Positions 36,843 to 45,856 are shown, counted from the stretch's first letter. The stretch is DNA of 64,000 nt from CAISIP01 sp039934375 (GCA_039934375.1 JBDTMH010000001.1:1-64000), one strand, 5' to 3'. The notes: generated from the sequence alone by a model not told the origin. Made by a program: numbers and translations.

Positions 36843-38120
36843 ATGGTCCCACACCTCGTCACAGCGCTCACCGGCCCGATCAATGAACTGGAACAGCGCG
36901 TGCTGGATTCCATGCCGGCGATCGAGCGCTGGTTCCGGCTCGAATGGATGGAGCACACGCCGCCGTTCTATTGTTCGGTCGACATCCGCAATGCAGGCTT
37001 CAAACTCGCCCCGGTGGACACCAATCTGTATCCCAGCGGCTGGCAGAACCTGACCCCGGCCATGATGCCGCTGGCGGTGCAGGCGGCCATGGCAGCGATC
37101 GAGAAGATCTGTCCCGAGGCGCGCAATCTGCTGATCATTCCCGAGAACGCGACCAAGGACAGCTTCTACCTGGCAGGCGTGGCGCAGTTGCAGCGCGTCT
37201 TTCACATGGCCGGCATGAACGTGCGCGTGGGTTCGATCAACCCCGAGATCAAGAAGGTCACCACCATCGAGCTGCCGACTGGTGAGAAGGTGCGCCTGGA
37301 GCCGGTGATCCGGACCAAGCGTCGGCTCGGGGTGAAGGATTTCGACCCCTGCACCATTTTGCTCAACAACGACCTGAGCGCCGGTGTGCCCGGCATCCTG
37401 GAGGAGATCCACGAACAATACCTGTTGCCGCCACTGCATGCGGGCTGGTTCACGCGCCGCAAGAGCCGCCATTCGCAAAGCTACGAAGAGGTCTCCAAGC
37501 GTTTTGGCAAATTGCTTGGCGTCGACCCGTGGCTGATCAACCCGATGTTCAACAAGTGTGGCGAAGTCGACTTGTCGAATGACGCCGGCATGGAATGCCT
37601 GACGACCAATGTCGACGCCTTGCTGACCAAGATCCGGCGCAAGTACAAGGAATACGGCATCAACGAGAAGCCGTTCGTGGTCATCAAGGCCGACAACAGC
37701 AGTAGCGGTTTCGGTATCACCACGGTGCGCGACGTCAAGGATCTGGCGCGGCTGCGCGGCGAGTCCAGGCCCAAGCCGCTGGCGCCACTTGAAGTGATCG
37801 TGCAGGAGGGCGTGCTGACCAACGAGCGCATGAACGATGCGATGGCCGAGCCGGTGGTCTACATGGTCGACCGTTACGTGGTGGGTGGCTTTTATCGCGT
37901 GCATGCCGGCCGCGGCAGTGACGAGAACCTGAATGCGCCAGGATCCAGCTATGTGCCGTTGGCGTTCGCTGAGAGTACGCACTTGCCCCAGCCTGGCGCA
38001 CGTGCCGGCGCCAGTGCGCCGAACCGGTTCTACATGTACGGCGTGATTGGCAGGCTTGCCATGCTGGCAGCCAGTTATGAACTCGAGGCAACGGATCCGG
38101 ACGCAGAGATCTACGACTGA
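36843..38120 (+). CDS. gshA: Glutamate-cysteine ligase (T. ferrooxidans-type GshA)
   Basis: A 425-residue enzyme catalysing the first step of glutathione synthesis. It belongs to the GshA family first recognised in Acidithiobacillus and widespread in betaproteobacteria, distinct from E. coli GshA. Landmarks are PPFYCSVDIRNAGFKLAPVD, NLLIIPENATKDSFY, CTILLNNDLSAGVP and FVVIKADNSSSGFGI. ATG 36843 fits the family N-terminus; the same frame is open far upstream but there it is only antisense to the aldo/keto reductase. It is in the same region and orientation as kup and gshB. Confidence 0.93.
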   Translation: MVPHLVTALTGPINELEQRVLDSMPAIERWFRLEWMEHTPPFYCSVDIRNAGFKLAPVDTNLYPSGWQNLTPAMMPLAVQAAMAAIEKICPEARNLLIIPENATKDSFYLAGVAQLQRVFHMAGMNVRVGSINPEIKKVTTIELPTGEKVRLEPVIRTKRRLGVKDFDPCTILLNNDLSAGVPGILEEIHEQYLLPPLHAGWFTRRKSRHSQSYEEVSKRFGKLLGVDPWLINPMFNKCGEVDLSNDAGMECLTTNVDALLTKIRRKYKEYGINEKPFVVIKADNSSSGFGITTVRDVKDLARLRGESRPKPLAPLEVIVQEGVLTNERMNDAMAEPVVYMVDRYVVGGFYRVHAGRGSDENLNAPGSSYVPLAFAESTHLPQPGARAGASAPNRFYMYGVIGRLAMLAASYELEATDPDAEIYD

Positions 38121-38122
38121 CC

Positions 38123-38141
38123 CGGCGCAGTTGTTGCGCCG
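38123..38141 (+). terminator. Hairpin at the end of gshA
   Basis: CGGCGCA (38123-38129) and TGCGCCG (38135-38141) form a perfect 7-bp stem with a five-base loop, two bases after the gshA stop. There is no T-run, so it may be an mRNA 3' stabiliser or the first element of the kup leader. Confidence 0.35.
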
Positions 38142-38213
38142 CAACATAACAGGTGAATTCTGACGCTTTAGAGTCGCTTGTTCGCGGACGCGCTGCATCC
38201 GCAGGCGCACAAT

Positions 38214-38269
38214 GGCGGCCTTGATTTGATTCAAATCCGGCAGTTCCTGACCGCCGGGCCCTTTTTTTT
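38214..38269 (+). promoter_or_regulatory. Attenuator-like terminator in the kup leader
   Basis: CCGGC (38237-38241) pairs with GCCGG (38253-38257) and is followed by GCCC and eight T residues (38262-38269), the form of an intrinsic terminator. Its T-run overlaps the kup start codon. GGCGG at 38214-38218 can instead pair with CCGCC at 38251-38255, which would break the terminator, and GATTTG-att-CAAATC (38222-38236) forms another small hairpin between them. Mutually exclusive stems of this type suggest an attenuator or riboswitch-like control of kup. This is inference from pairing only. Confidence 0.45.
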
Positions 38270-40136
38270 GTCCACTTCCAAATCCTCCCTCGCCGCTCTG
38301 ACGGTTGGCGCGGTCGGTGTCGTCTACGGCGACATCGGCACCAGCGTGCTGTATGCGATGAAGGAGGTATTCAACTCCGGACACGTCCCGTTCACGCCCG
38401 AGAACGTCTACGGCATCCTGTCGATCTTCTTCTGGACGCTGACCATCATCGTTTCGATCAAGTATGTGGTGCTGGTGCTGCGCGCCGACAACAACGGCGA
38501 AGGCGGCCTGGTGGCCATGCTGGCGCTGGCGTCGCAAGCGGTCAAGGGCAGTCCGCGGCTGCGCGCCGTGTTGCTGACAGTGGGTATTTTCGGCACAGCG
38601 CTGTTTTACGGCGATGGCGTGATCACGCCGGCGATCTCGGTGTTGTCGGCGGTCGAGGGCCTGGAGGTGGTGTCGCCGGCGTTCAAAACCTATGTGATTC
38701 CGCTGACGCTGGTGATCCTGTTCGTGCTGTTTGCAGTGCAAAAGCGCGGCACCGGCGGTATTGGCAAGTTCTTCGGGCCGATCACGCTGGTGTGGTTTGC
38801 CATCATCTCGATCCTGGGCGTGATGCATATCTGGCACGACCCGGCGATCCTGTTCGCGATCAGCCCGCATTACGCACTTGGCTTCATCATCGACAACCCG
38901 CTGGTTACCTTCATCATCCTGGGCGCCGTGGTGCTGTGCGTCACTGGCGCCGAGGCCTTGTATGCCGACCTGGGGCATTTCGGCAAGAAGCCGATACGAC
39001 TGGCCTGGTTCTCGATTGTCATGCCGGCACTGACGTTGAACTACTTCGGCCAGGGGGCCTTGTTGCTGCGCTACCCCGAAACGGTGAAGAATCCATTCTT
39101 CCTGATGGCGCCTGACTGGGCGCTGATTCCGATGGTCGTGCTGGCCACAATGGCCACGGTGATCGCCTCGCAGGCCTTGATCACCGGGGCATTCAGCGTG
39201 ACCAAGCAGGTGATTCAACTGGGATACCTGCCGCGCCTGGATGTGCAGCACACCAGCGTGCGCGACACCGGGCAGATCTACATGCCGCTGGTTAACTGGG
39301 GCCTGTTCGCGACCATCGTGCTGGCGGTGGTGCTGTTCCGTTCGTCGAGCAATCTGGCCTCGGCCTACGGCATCGCCGTAACGACCGACATGCTGATCAC
39401 GACCATCCTGACCTTCTACGTGATCCGCTACAAATGGAACTACCCGCTGCTGTTGTGCGTGGCATCCACCAGCGTGTTCTTCGTGGTCGACTTCACATTC
39501 TTTGCGTCCAACCTGATGAAGCTGCTCGAAGGCGGCTGGTTTCCGCTACTCATCGGCGGCACGGTATTCACGCTGATGATCACGTGGAAAGAAGGCCGGC
39601 GCCTGCTCAACGAGGCGCTGCGCGCAGATGCCATCGACCTGACGGATTTTCTCACCGCGGTGTTCATCAGCCCGCCGACACGCGTGTCGGGAACCGCCGT
39701 ATTTCTGACCGCTGATATCGGCACCGTGCCCAACGCGATGCTGCACAACCTCAAGCACAACAAGGTGTTGCATGAGAACAACCTGTTCGTGACGGTGCGC
39801 ACGCACGAGGTGCCATGGATCGGGATGGACAAACGTATCGAGATCGAATCGCTGGGCCGCAACTGCTGGCAGGTGGTCGTTCACTACGGCTTCAAGAACG
39901 ACCCAGACCTGCCCAGGGCCTTGCAGCAGATGCGCGGGCGCGGCTGCGAACTCGACCCGATGACGACCAGCTACTTCCTGTCGCGTGACACCGTGGTGCC
40001 GACCATCGGCAGTGGCATGGCTCAGTGGCGCGAGAAACTGTTCGCCCAGATGCATCGCAACGCTGGCGCTGCGGCCGACTTCCTGAACCTGCCGAGCAAC
40101 GCGGTGGTGGAACTGGGCTCCAAGGTCGAGATCTGA
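38268..40136 (+). CDS. kup: Low-affinity potassium transporter Kup
   Basis: A 622-residue K+/H+ symporter of the KUP/HAK family, the same length as the E. coli protein. It has about 12 helices and a cytoplasmic C-terminal domain. Signature GAVGVVYGDIGTSVLY, ADNNGEGG and FYGDGVITPAISVLSAVEGLE are clear. The start is TTG 38268, which aligns with the normal MST- N-terminus. The only upstream alternative is another TTG at 38178. There is no visible Shine-Dalgarno, and the start codon overlaps the end of a T8 run. It follows gshA by 147 bases. Potassium and glutathione physiology are linked in bacteria, so the neighbourhood may be functional. Confidence 0.94.
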   Translation: MSTSKSSLAALTVGAVGVVYGDIGTSVLYAMKEVFNSGHVPFTPENVYGILSIFFWTLTIIVSIKYVVLVLRADNNGEGGLVAMLALASQAVKGSPRLRAVLLTVGIFGTALFYGDGVITPAISVLSAVEGLEVVSPAFKTYVIPLTLVILFVLFAVQKRGTGGIGKFFGPITLVWFAIISILGVMHIWHDPAILFAISPHYALGFIIDNPLVTFIILGAVVLCVTGAEALYADLGHFGKKPIRLAWFSIVMPALTLNYFGQGALLLRYPETVKNPFFLMAPDWALIPMVVLATMATVIASQALITGAFSVTKQVIQLGYLPRLDVQHTSVRDTGQIYMPLVNWGLFATIVLAVVLFRSSSNLASAYGIAVTTDMLITTILTFYVIRYKWNYPLLLCVASTSVFFVVDFTFFASNLMKLLEGGWFPLLIGGTVFTLMITWKEGRRLLNEALRADAIDLTDFLTAVFISPPTRVSGTAVFLTADIGTVPNAMLHNLKHNKVLHENNLFVTVRTHEVPWIGMDKRIEIESLGRNCWQVVVHYGFKNDPDLPRALQQMRGRGCELDPMTTSYFLSRDTVVPTIGSGMAQWREKLFAQMHRNAGAAADFLNLPSNAVVELGSKVEI

Positions 40137-40234
40137 AATTTTTCGCTGTCACTGAGGTGCCACTTATCAAAGGGCCTGCGACAGGGTAGAGTGCGGGGCA
40201 TCGCCCAAGGCAGTGGAAAACGACGAGGCCAGAC

Positions 40235-40819
40235 ATGCACAAGCGCGATTTCCTGACCCGGTCAGCCGTGCTCGGCCTGCTACCCGTGGGATCCGCCCGG
40301 TCGGCCGCGACGGACGCGGCGGGCCCGGTACTGCTGACCGTCAGCGGTGATGTCGGCAAGGTCAACCGGGGGCCGCTGGATCCGGTGCTCGACCAGATGA
40401 TGGCAAAACACGGCATCACGTTTCAGAAGGCGTTCTGCTTTGATGCGCCCGCCTTGCGCCGACTGCCATCCGTCACCATCGGTCCGACGCTCGAATACGA
40501 TGCCAAGATCCACGCGCTTGCTGGTCCGACACTCGAGTCCGTGCTGCATGCGGCTGGCGTGGGCCCGGGCGCCGCGGTGCAACTCGGATTGCGGGCCGTC
40601 GACGGGTACAACGTCATCGTCAGCCAGCAGGATGCGCGCAGTTACCGCATGATCATCGCGACCCACATCGACGGTCAGCCGCTGGCGCTCGGAGGGCTGG
40701 GCCCGCAATGGGCGGTCTATGATGCCGACCGCCTGTCCGCCTTCAAGGACAAGCCGCTGAAGGAGCGCTTCGGTCTGTGCCCCTGGGGTCTGTACCACAT
40801 CGGCGTGCGGGCGGCCTGA
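40235..40819 (+). CDS. Exported molybdopterin-binding-domain oxidoreductase-like protein
   Basis: A 194-residue protein with an N-terminal export signal (HKRDFLTRSAVLGLLPVGSA) whose KR-x-FL form resembles a variant twin-arginine motif. The mature part resembles the small family of proteins carrying only an oxidoreductase molybdopterin-binding fold (COG3915-like): LLTVSGDVGK, FDAPALRRLPSVTIGPT, ALAGPTLESVLHAAGV and the closing WGLYHIGVRA. No obvious Cys ligand for molybdenum stands at the sulfite oxidase position, so cofactor binding is uncertain. It stands between kup and benE without overlap. Confidence 0.65.
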   Translation: MHKRDFLTRSAVLGLLPVGSARSAATDAAGPVLLTVSGDVGKVNRGPLDPVLDQMMAKHGITFQKAFCFDAPALRRLPSVTIGPTLEYDAKIHALAGPTLESVLHAAGVGPGAAVQLGLRAVDGYNVIVSQQDARSYRMIIATHIDGQPLALGGLGPQWAVYDADRLSAFKDKPLKERFGLCPWGLYHIGVRAA

Positions 40820-40833
40820 GCGCTGGGAACTCT

Positions 40834-40848
40834 GCGGCAAAATGCCGC
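40834..40848 (+). promoter_or_regulatory. Hairpin abutting the benE start codon
   Basis: GCGGCA-aaa-TGCCGC is a perfect 6-bp stem that ends one base before ATG 40849. It occupies the place of a ribosome binding site, and none is visible. It could act as the terminator of the preceding gene or restrict initiation of benE; both are inference. Confidence 0.3.
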
Positions 40849-42039
40849 ATGCGATTTTTCCGCGATCTCAATGTGTCGGCGTTCACCGCCGGTTTTGTCG
40901 CCGTGCTGGTTGGCTTTACCAGTTCGGTGGCCATCGTGTTCCAGGCGGCACTGGCGTTCGGCGCGACGCCGGCCGAAGTCGCGTCGTGGATGTGGGCGCT
41001 GGGGCTGGGCATGGGTCTGTGCTCCGCCGTGCCTTCTTATCTCTGGCGCAAGCCCGTCATGGTGGCCTGGTCCACCCCCGGCGCGGCGGTACTGGCCACG
41101 GCCGGGGCTGCCGGCGGCTATACCATGCCCGATGCGATCGGTGCCTTCATGGTTTGCGCTGCACTGATCATCCTGTTTGGTGTCACCGGCTGGTTTGAGC
41201 GGGTGATGAACCGCATTCCGATGGCGATTGCCTCGGCGCTGCTGGCTGGCGTGCTGACCCGGTTCGGCCTGCAGGCCTTCGTGGCCGCCCAGACCGCGCT
41301 GGGCCTGGTGTTGCTGATGCTGGCAAGCTATCTGGTCGGGCGCCGCGTCGCACCCCGTTTTGCAGTGGTGCTGACCTTGGTGCTGTCCATCGTCTATGTC
41401 GTGGCTCGGGGAGAAATGGCACCTGCCGCCATCACGGCGGCTCTGGCCATGCCGGTGTTCGTGATGCCGCAGTTCAGCCTTGGCGCAGCCATGAGCCTGG
41501 CGATTCCACTGTTCGTCGTGACCATGGCCTCGCAAAATCTGCCTGGCGTCGCGGCCATCCAGGCGGCCGGCTACGGCGGGCCGCACGGCATACCGGTGTC
41601 CAGGGTGATCACGCTGACCGGCATCGTGACCTTGCTGCTGGCACCGTTCGGTGCCTTTGCGCTGAACCTCAGCGCGATCACGGCCGCGATCTGCATGGGA
41701 CCCGAAGCGCACGAACAGCCGACCAAGCGCTATACCGCCGCAGTTTCTTGCGGCGCCCTGTACGTGCTGATCGGGCTCTTCGGTGCGGCGGTCACCGGGG
41801 TGCTGACGGCGTTTCCCAAGGAGCTGGTGGCGGCCATCGCCGGGCTGGCCCTGCTGGGCACGATCGGCAATTCGCTGGCGATGTCGTTGCAGGACGAGCG
41901 CCACCGCGAGGCCGCCTTGATCACCTTCCTGGTGACGCTCAGCGGCGTCACGCTGGCCGGCGTGGGCTCCGCATTCTGGGGCGTGGTGGCCGGCAGCCTG
42001 GCCATGCTGGCGCAACATTACCGGCGGCGAGTGACTTGA
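40849..42039 (+). CDS. benE: Benzoate/H+ symporter family transporter BenE
   Basis: A 396-residue membrane protein with about 12 helices. It matches the BenE family throughout: RDLNVSAFTAGFVAVLVGFTSS at the N-terminus, AWSTPGAAVLAT in helix 3, and VTMASQNLPGVAAIQAAGY and FGAFALNLSAITAAICMGPEAH in the core. The family imports benzoate with protons, but no benzoate catabolism genes are nearby, so a different substrate is possible. ATG 40849 immediately follows a hairpin. It ends 154 bases before gshB. Confidence 0.9.
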   Translation: MRFFRDLNVSAFTAGFVAVLVGFTSSVAIVFQAALAFGATPAEVASWMWALGLGMGLCSAVPSYLWRKPVMVAWSTPGAAVLATAGAAGGYTMPDAIGAFMVCAALIILFGVTGWFERVMNRIPMAIASALLAGVLTRFGLQAFVAAQTALGLVLLMLASYLVGRRVAPRFAVVLTLVLSIVYVVARGEMAPAAITAALAMPVFVMPQFSLGAAMSLAIPLFVVTMASQNLPGVAAIQAAGYGGPHGIPVSRVITLTGIVTLLLAPFGAFALNLSAITAAICMGPEAHEQPTKRYTAAVSCGALYVLIGLFGAAVTGVLTAFPKELVAAIAGLALLGTIGNSLAMSLQDERHREAALITFLVTLSGVTLAGVGSAFWGVVAGSLAMLAQHYRRRVT

Positions 42040-42193
42040 GTCTGGCGCTGCCCTCAATCCGGCGGGCCCAGGCCGCAGCCGGCAGACCTTTGCCAGGCTC
42101 GGCACAATAGCGGCATTCCGACCCTTGACTTCGGCTTGCCGCGAATTTGCCCGCAGCCGCAACGATCAACCGGGCTTCCCGGCCCCAGCCATC

Positions 42194-43156
42194 ATGCATA
42201 TACTTTTCGTTGCCGACCCGCTTGAAACCTTCAAGATCTACAAGGACACCAGCTTCGCCATGATGCGTGAGGTGCAGCGCCGCGGCCACACGCTGTCGGC
42301 CTGCGAGGTGACCGATATTTCCTGGACCAGCGGTGGTCGGGTGCGTGCTGGCGTGCGCGACATCGTACTCACCGGTGACCCACTGCACTGGTTCGATGCC
42401 GGCGCCACCGGCCTGGACCGCCGTCCCTGCGAGCTGGCAGACTTCGGCGCAATCGTCATGCGCAAGGACCCGCCGTTCGACTCCGAGTACTTCTACGCCA
42501 CCCATTTGCTCGAGCAGGCCGAACGCGAAGGTGCCCGGGTGTTCAACAAGCCGCGCAGCCTGCGCGACCATCCGGAAAAGCTGGCGGTCATGGAGTTCCC
42601 GCAGTTCACCGGCCCGACGCTGGTCACGCGCAACGCGCAGCAGGTGCGCCAGTTCCATGCCGAACACCGCGACATCATTCTCAAGCCGCTTGACGGTATG
42701 GGCGGCACCGGCATCTTCCGGGTGCGCGACGACGGCATGAACCTGGGCGCTATCATCGAGACGCTCAACCAGGGCGGCGCGCAGTCGCTGATGGTGCAGA
42801 AGTACCTGCCCGAGATCGTCGCCGGCGACAAGCGGGTGCTGCTGATCGGTGGCAAGCCGGTGCCGTTTTCGCTGGCACGGATTCCGCAGGGCAACGAGAT
42901 CCGCGGCAACCTCGCGGTCGGTGGCAAAGGTGTTGCGCAGCCGCTGTCCAAACGCGACCGTGAGATTGCCGAGGCACTGGGCCCGGTGCTGGCGGCGCGG
43001 GGCCTTTTGCTGGTGGGCGTGGACGTGATCGGCGACTACGTCACCGAGATCAACGTGACCAGCCCGACCTGCTTTCAGGAAATCCACGACCAGGCCGGTT
43101 TCGATGTGGCGGCGATGTTCGTCGACGCGCTGGAGGCGGCGCTGAACGCAAGCTGA
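42194..43156 (+). CDS. gshB: Glutathione synthetase
   Basis: A 320-residue ATP-grasp enzyme that adds glycine to gamma-glutamylcysteine. Recognisable regions are VMRKDPPFDSEYFYATHLLE, FNKPRSLRDHPEKLAVMEFP, ILKPLDGMGGTGIFRV (ATP-binding loop), PQGNEIRGNLAVGG and DVIGDYVTEINVTSPTCF (metal ligands). ATG 42194 is the family start. It shares the strand and neighbourhood with gshA, but three genes (kup, a molybdopterin-domain gene, benE) lie between. Confidence 0.96.
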   Translation: MHILFVADPLETFKIYKDTSFAMMREVQRRGHTLSACEVTDISWTSGGRVRAGVRDIVLTGDPLHWFDAGATGLDRRPCELADFGAIVMRKDPPFDSEYFYATHLLEQAEREGARVFNKPRSLRDHPEKLAVMEFPQFTGPTLVTRNAQQVRQFHAEHRDIILKPLDGMGGTGIFRVRDDGMNLGAIIETLNQGGAQSLMVQKYLPEIVAGDKRVLLIGGKPVPFSLARIPQGNEIRGNLAVGGKGVAQPLSKRDREIAEALGPVLAARGLLLVGVDVIGDYVTEINVTSPTCFQEIHDQAGFDVAAMFVDALEAALNAS

Positions 43157-43195
43157 GGCCTGCTGCGCTCGCTCAGGCGATTGCCACTCACGCGC

Positions 43196-44011
43196 TCAGC
43201 AGGTGGCGGGAACCCGCAGCGCCGCGGCACCGGGTTGCCGGCAACCCTCGACGAAGGTGACGAACTCGCCCGGTTGCAGCGCGATCCAGTCCTCGTTGGT
43301 GGTCAGGGGTTCGGTGACGACTATCGCCAGCCGGTCATCCGGGCCGTTGTGCTCGGACAGGTCCATCTTGAAGTCGTCGTCGCGCAGGTGGACCTCGGTG
43401 AACGGGTACTGGCGCACCAGGTAGTGCAGCTTGGTGCTGGCATGGGCCCACAGCGCCTGGCCATTGCTCAGCAGGAAATTGAAGGTGCCATGGGCGGCGA
43501 TCTGCGGCACCAGTTCCTGCAGTGTGAGGCTCAGTTCGGCGACGCTGGGAACGCCGGCATGGGATTTGACGATTTCCTGCATCAGCCAGCAAAACGCCAG
43601 TTCGCTGTCGGTGTCGCCGACCGGGCGGAAATTGCCGTGCAGGGTCGGTGCGTAGCCCTTGAGGTCGCCATTGTGGGCGAACACCCAATAGCGGCCCCAC
43701 AGTTCTCGCACGAACGGGTGGGCATTCTCCAGCGTGATCGAGCCCATCGTCGCCTTGCGCACATGGGCGATCACGTTGTGGCTCTTGATCGGGAAGCTGC
43801 GCAACATGAGCGCCAGCGGTGAGGTGGCAGCGCTTTCCTTGTCGACGAAGTGGCGGATGCCGCGCCCGGGTTTTTCACCCTCGCTCTCGAAGAACGCGAT
43901 GCCCCAGCCGTCGGCATGGTGGTCGGTCACGCCGCCGCGGCGGGCGAATCCGGTAAAACTCAGATTCAGGCTGGCCGGCAGGCGGCTGTTCATTCCAAGG
44001 AGTTGGCACAT
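43196..44011 (-). CDS. Class II glutamine amidotransferase (YafJ-like)
   Basis: A 271-residue Ntn-type amidotransferase consisting of the glutaminase domain alone. Cys2 after removal of Met1 (MCQLLGMNS) is the expected nucleophile, so ATG 44011 must be the start, although the frame is open to 44101. RRGGVTDHHADGWGIAFF, VIAHVRKATMG, FAHNGDLKGY and GDTDSELAFCWLMQ are family motifs. E. coli YafJ relatives have unknown acceptors. It converges with gshB, a neighbourhood consistent with glutathione or gamma-glutamyl metabolism, though that link is inference. Confidence 0.9.
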   Translation of the reverse strand: MCQLLGMNSRLPASLNLSFTGFARRGGVTDHHADGWGIAFFESEGEKPGRGIRHFVDKESAATSPLALMLRSFPIKSHNVIAHVRKATMGSITLENAHPFVRELWGRYWVFAHNGDLKGYAPTLHGNFRPVGDTDSELAFCWLMQEIVKSHAGVPSVAELSLTLQELVPQIAAHGTFNFLLSNGQALWAHASTKLHYLVRQYPFTEVHLRDDDFKMDLSEHNGPDDRLAIVVTEPLTTNEDWIALQPGEFVTFVEGCRQPGAAALRVPATC

Positions 44012-44115
44012 GGCGCAGATGTCAGGGAAACGCCGGCTGCCCCTGCAACCGGCATGACATGGGAGAAGTTTATCCCCCGACGTCGTGCCCGCAAGGAACA
44101 ATTACCACAAAGTTG

Positions 44116-45603
44116 TTACGACGCGACGTCGGAAGGGTTTTTCGGCGGTTCGCGCAATTGCCAGGCCGCAAGCATCGCCAGCAGACACAACCCGGCGAGC
44201 ATGATGAAGGATTCGTTGAATGCCGCCAGCCGCGCCGGACTGCTGGCCGTCGTCGCGAGCGCGTCGCCATGTGCCGCGAGCCGCCATTCGAGCACGATGC
44301 CGCACAGGCTGACGCCGGCCGAGCCGCCCAGCATGCGGGTGAAATTGATGGTGCTCGCGCCCTGCGCGATCAGGTCCTTGTGCAGGCCGCGCATGGCACC
44401 CAGATTCAGCGAAGGCAGGATGAAGCCCAGACCGATACGCCCCAGCACGGTAAATGCGATGACGTACCAGATCGGCGTGTGCAGGTGCACGACGAGAATC
44501 AGTGCGAATGACAAGGCCAGCAGGCCGAGGCCCAGGCTGACCAGGATATGGGTGGAATACCGGTCGGCCATGCGTCCGGCAATCGCAATCGTCACGGCCA
44601 GGGCCAGGCCCGAGGGCAGCAAAATACCGCCCACGTACGAGGCGGAGAGCTGCAGGCCCAACTGCATGTAGACCGGCAGCAGGTAGGTCGAGCCAAACAA
44701 GGCCATGCCATAGATGAACGCAACGATGCTGCCCAGGGCGAACCGGCGGTCGGCGAACAGCGCCTGGTTCACCAGTGGCGAGCCGGTCTCGCCGCGCGCC
44801 ATTGCCAGACTCAGTCGGCGCTGGCGCAGCACGAACCAGGCGATGATGGCGATCGCTCCGCCCAGCAAGGCAAAGGTTGTCACTGTCAGGCCCTGGTGCA
44901 GTTCGACCAGGCCATTGAGCAGGCAGAGCGTGCCCGCGCCGGCCAGCAGCAGGCTGGGCCAATCCATGTTAGGGGCATTGCGGCTGGCAATTGCGCCACC
45001 GGGCGCCGATGTCGGCACGTAACGTGCGGACATCCAGATCGAGGCCAGGCAGAACGGCACCACCATGAAGAAGATCGAACGCCAGCCGAACAGGTCGACC
45101 AGCACGCCACCGATGCTGGGGCCCAGCGCCGGAGCCAGCACCACGCCGGTGCCGAAGATGCCCATGGCGCGGCCTTGCTCGTGCGGCTGGAAGGCCCGCA
45201 TGACGATGATGGCCGGTATCGGCTGCACTACGCCGGCGGCCAGTCCTTCGGCTACCCGTGCCGCCAGCACCAGTGGAAAGCTGGTGGCAAGTCCGCCCGC
45301 CACGCCGCCGAGCAGCAGCAGCCACATGGTGCCGGTATAGGTGCGCCGGTAGCCGAATCGTCCCAGCATCCACGGCGTGGTCAGCATCGAAACGGTCATG
45401 GCCATCATGAAGCCGGACGCCACCCACTGGGCGCGCTCCTGGCCAATGGCGAAATGGTGGCTGAGGTCGGGCACCGCCACGTTGATGATGGTCGACGACA
45501 TGATGGCCGCGACCGAGCCCACCATGACGGCGAACAGCAGCAGCCAGCGATAACGCTCGCCGTGTTGCGCCTGCAGCTGCGGCAGGGTGCTGGCACGCGT
45601 CAA
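44116..45603 (-). CDS. DHA2 family (EmrB/QacA-type) drug-resistance MFS transporter
   Basis: A 495-residue multidrug-type carrier with about 14 helices. The DHA2 markers are SSTIINVAVPDLSHHFAIG in helix 1, MLGRFGYRRTYTGTMWL in loop 2-3 and GVVLAPALGPSIGGVLVDLFGWRSIFF in helix 5 (motif C). It would export drugs or other amphiphiles using the proton gradient. No EmrA-type membrane fusion partner is nearby, so it may work alone. It follows the tautomerase and MFS genes on the same strand, with a 61-base gap before it, and could be the end of a three-gene operon. Confidence 0.9.
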   Translation of the reverse strand: MTRASTLPQLQAQHGERYRWLLLFAVMVGSVAAIMSSTIINVAVPDLSHHFAIGQERAQWVASGFMMAMTVSMLTTPWMLGRFGYRRTYTGTMWLLLLGGVAGGLATSFPLVLAARVAEGLAAGVVQPIPAIIVMRAFQPHEQGRAMGIFGTGVVLAPALGPSIGGVLVDLFGWRSIFFMVVPFCLASIWMSARYVPTSAPGGAIASRNAPNMDWPSLLLAGAGTLCLLNGLVELHQGLTVTTFALLGGAIAIIAWFVLRQRRLSLAMARGETGSPLVNQALFADRRFALGSIVAFIYGMALFGSTYLLPVYMQLGLQLSASYVGGILLPSGLALAVTIAIAGRMADRYSTHILVSLGLGLLALSFALILVVHLHTPIWYVIAFTVLGRIGLGFILPSLNLGAMRGLHKDLIAQGASTINFTRMLGGSAGVSLCGIVLEWRLAAHGDALATTASSPARLAAFNESFIMLAGLCLLAMLAAWQLREPPKNPSDVAS

Positions 45604-45664
45604 GGGCCGCGCACCGGGTTGGTCTCAGGCAGTGCGCCGCGATAGCCGGCGGCGCGCCGGCCGG

Positions 45665-45856
45665 TCAGTTGCGCGGTTCGGACCACAGCTTTCCACCGGT
45701 GGACCAGTTCTCGCGTTTGACGTCGGTGATCAGGATGTCGACCGATTCCGGCGACCCGCCCAGCACTTCGACGGTGATGCGGGTGATTTCCTGCACCAGC
45801 TTCTTCTTCTGCTCGACGGTACGGCCTTCCATCATCTCGATGTGGTAGGTGGGCAT
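45665..45856 (-). CDS. 4-oxalocrotonate tautomerase family protein
   Basis: A 63-residue small tautomerase. Pro2 (MPTYHIEMMEGRT), exposed after Met removal, is the catalytic base. The VEQKKKLVQEITRITVEVLG helix and the SVDILITDVKRENWSTGG segment are typical. Members act in aromatic meta-cleavage pathways or dehalogenation; no such pathway genes are in the window. The unprocessed length fits 4-OT hexamers. It lies between two MFS transporters on the same strand, each 61 bases away. Confidence 0.88.
   Translation of the reverse strand: MPTYHIEMMEGRTVEQKKKLVQEITRITVEVLGGSPESVDILITDVKRENWSTGGKLWSEPRN

Noticed and set aside
38178..38267. Upstream TTG start for kup
   Set aside because: The 30 extra residues have no match to Kup, while the TTG at 38268 aligns with the family start and gives exactly the usual 622 residues.
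36828..39251. An 807-residue open frame on the minus strand
   Set aside because: It is antisense to gshA and kup, both of which have clear family matches on the other strand.
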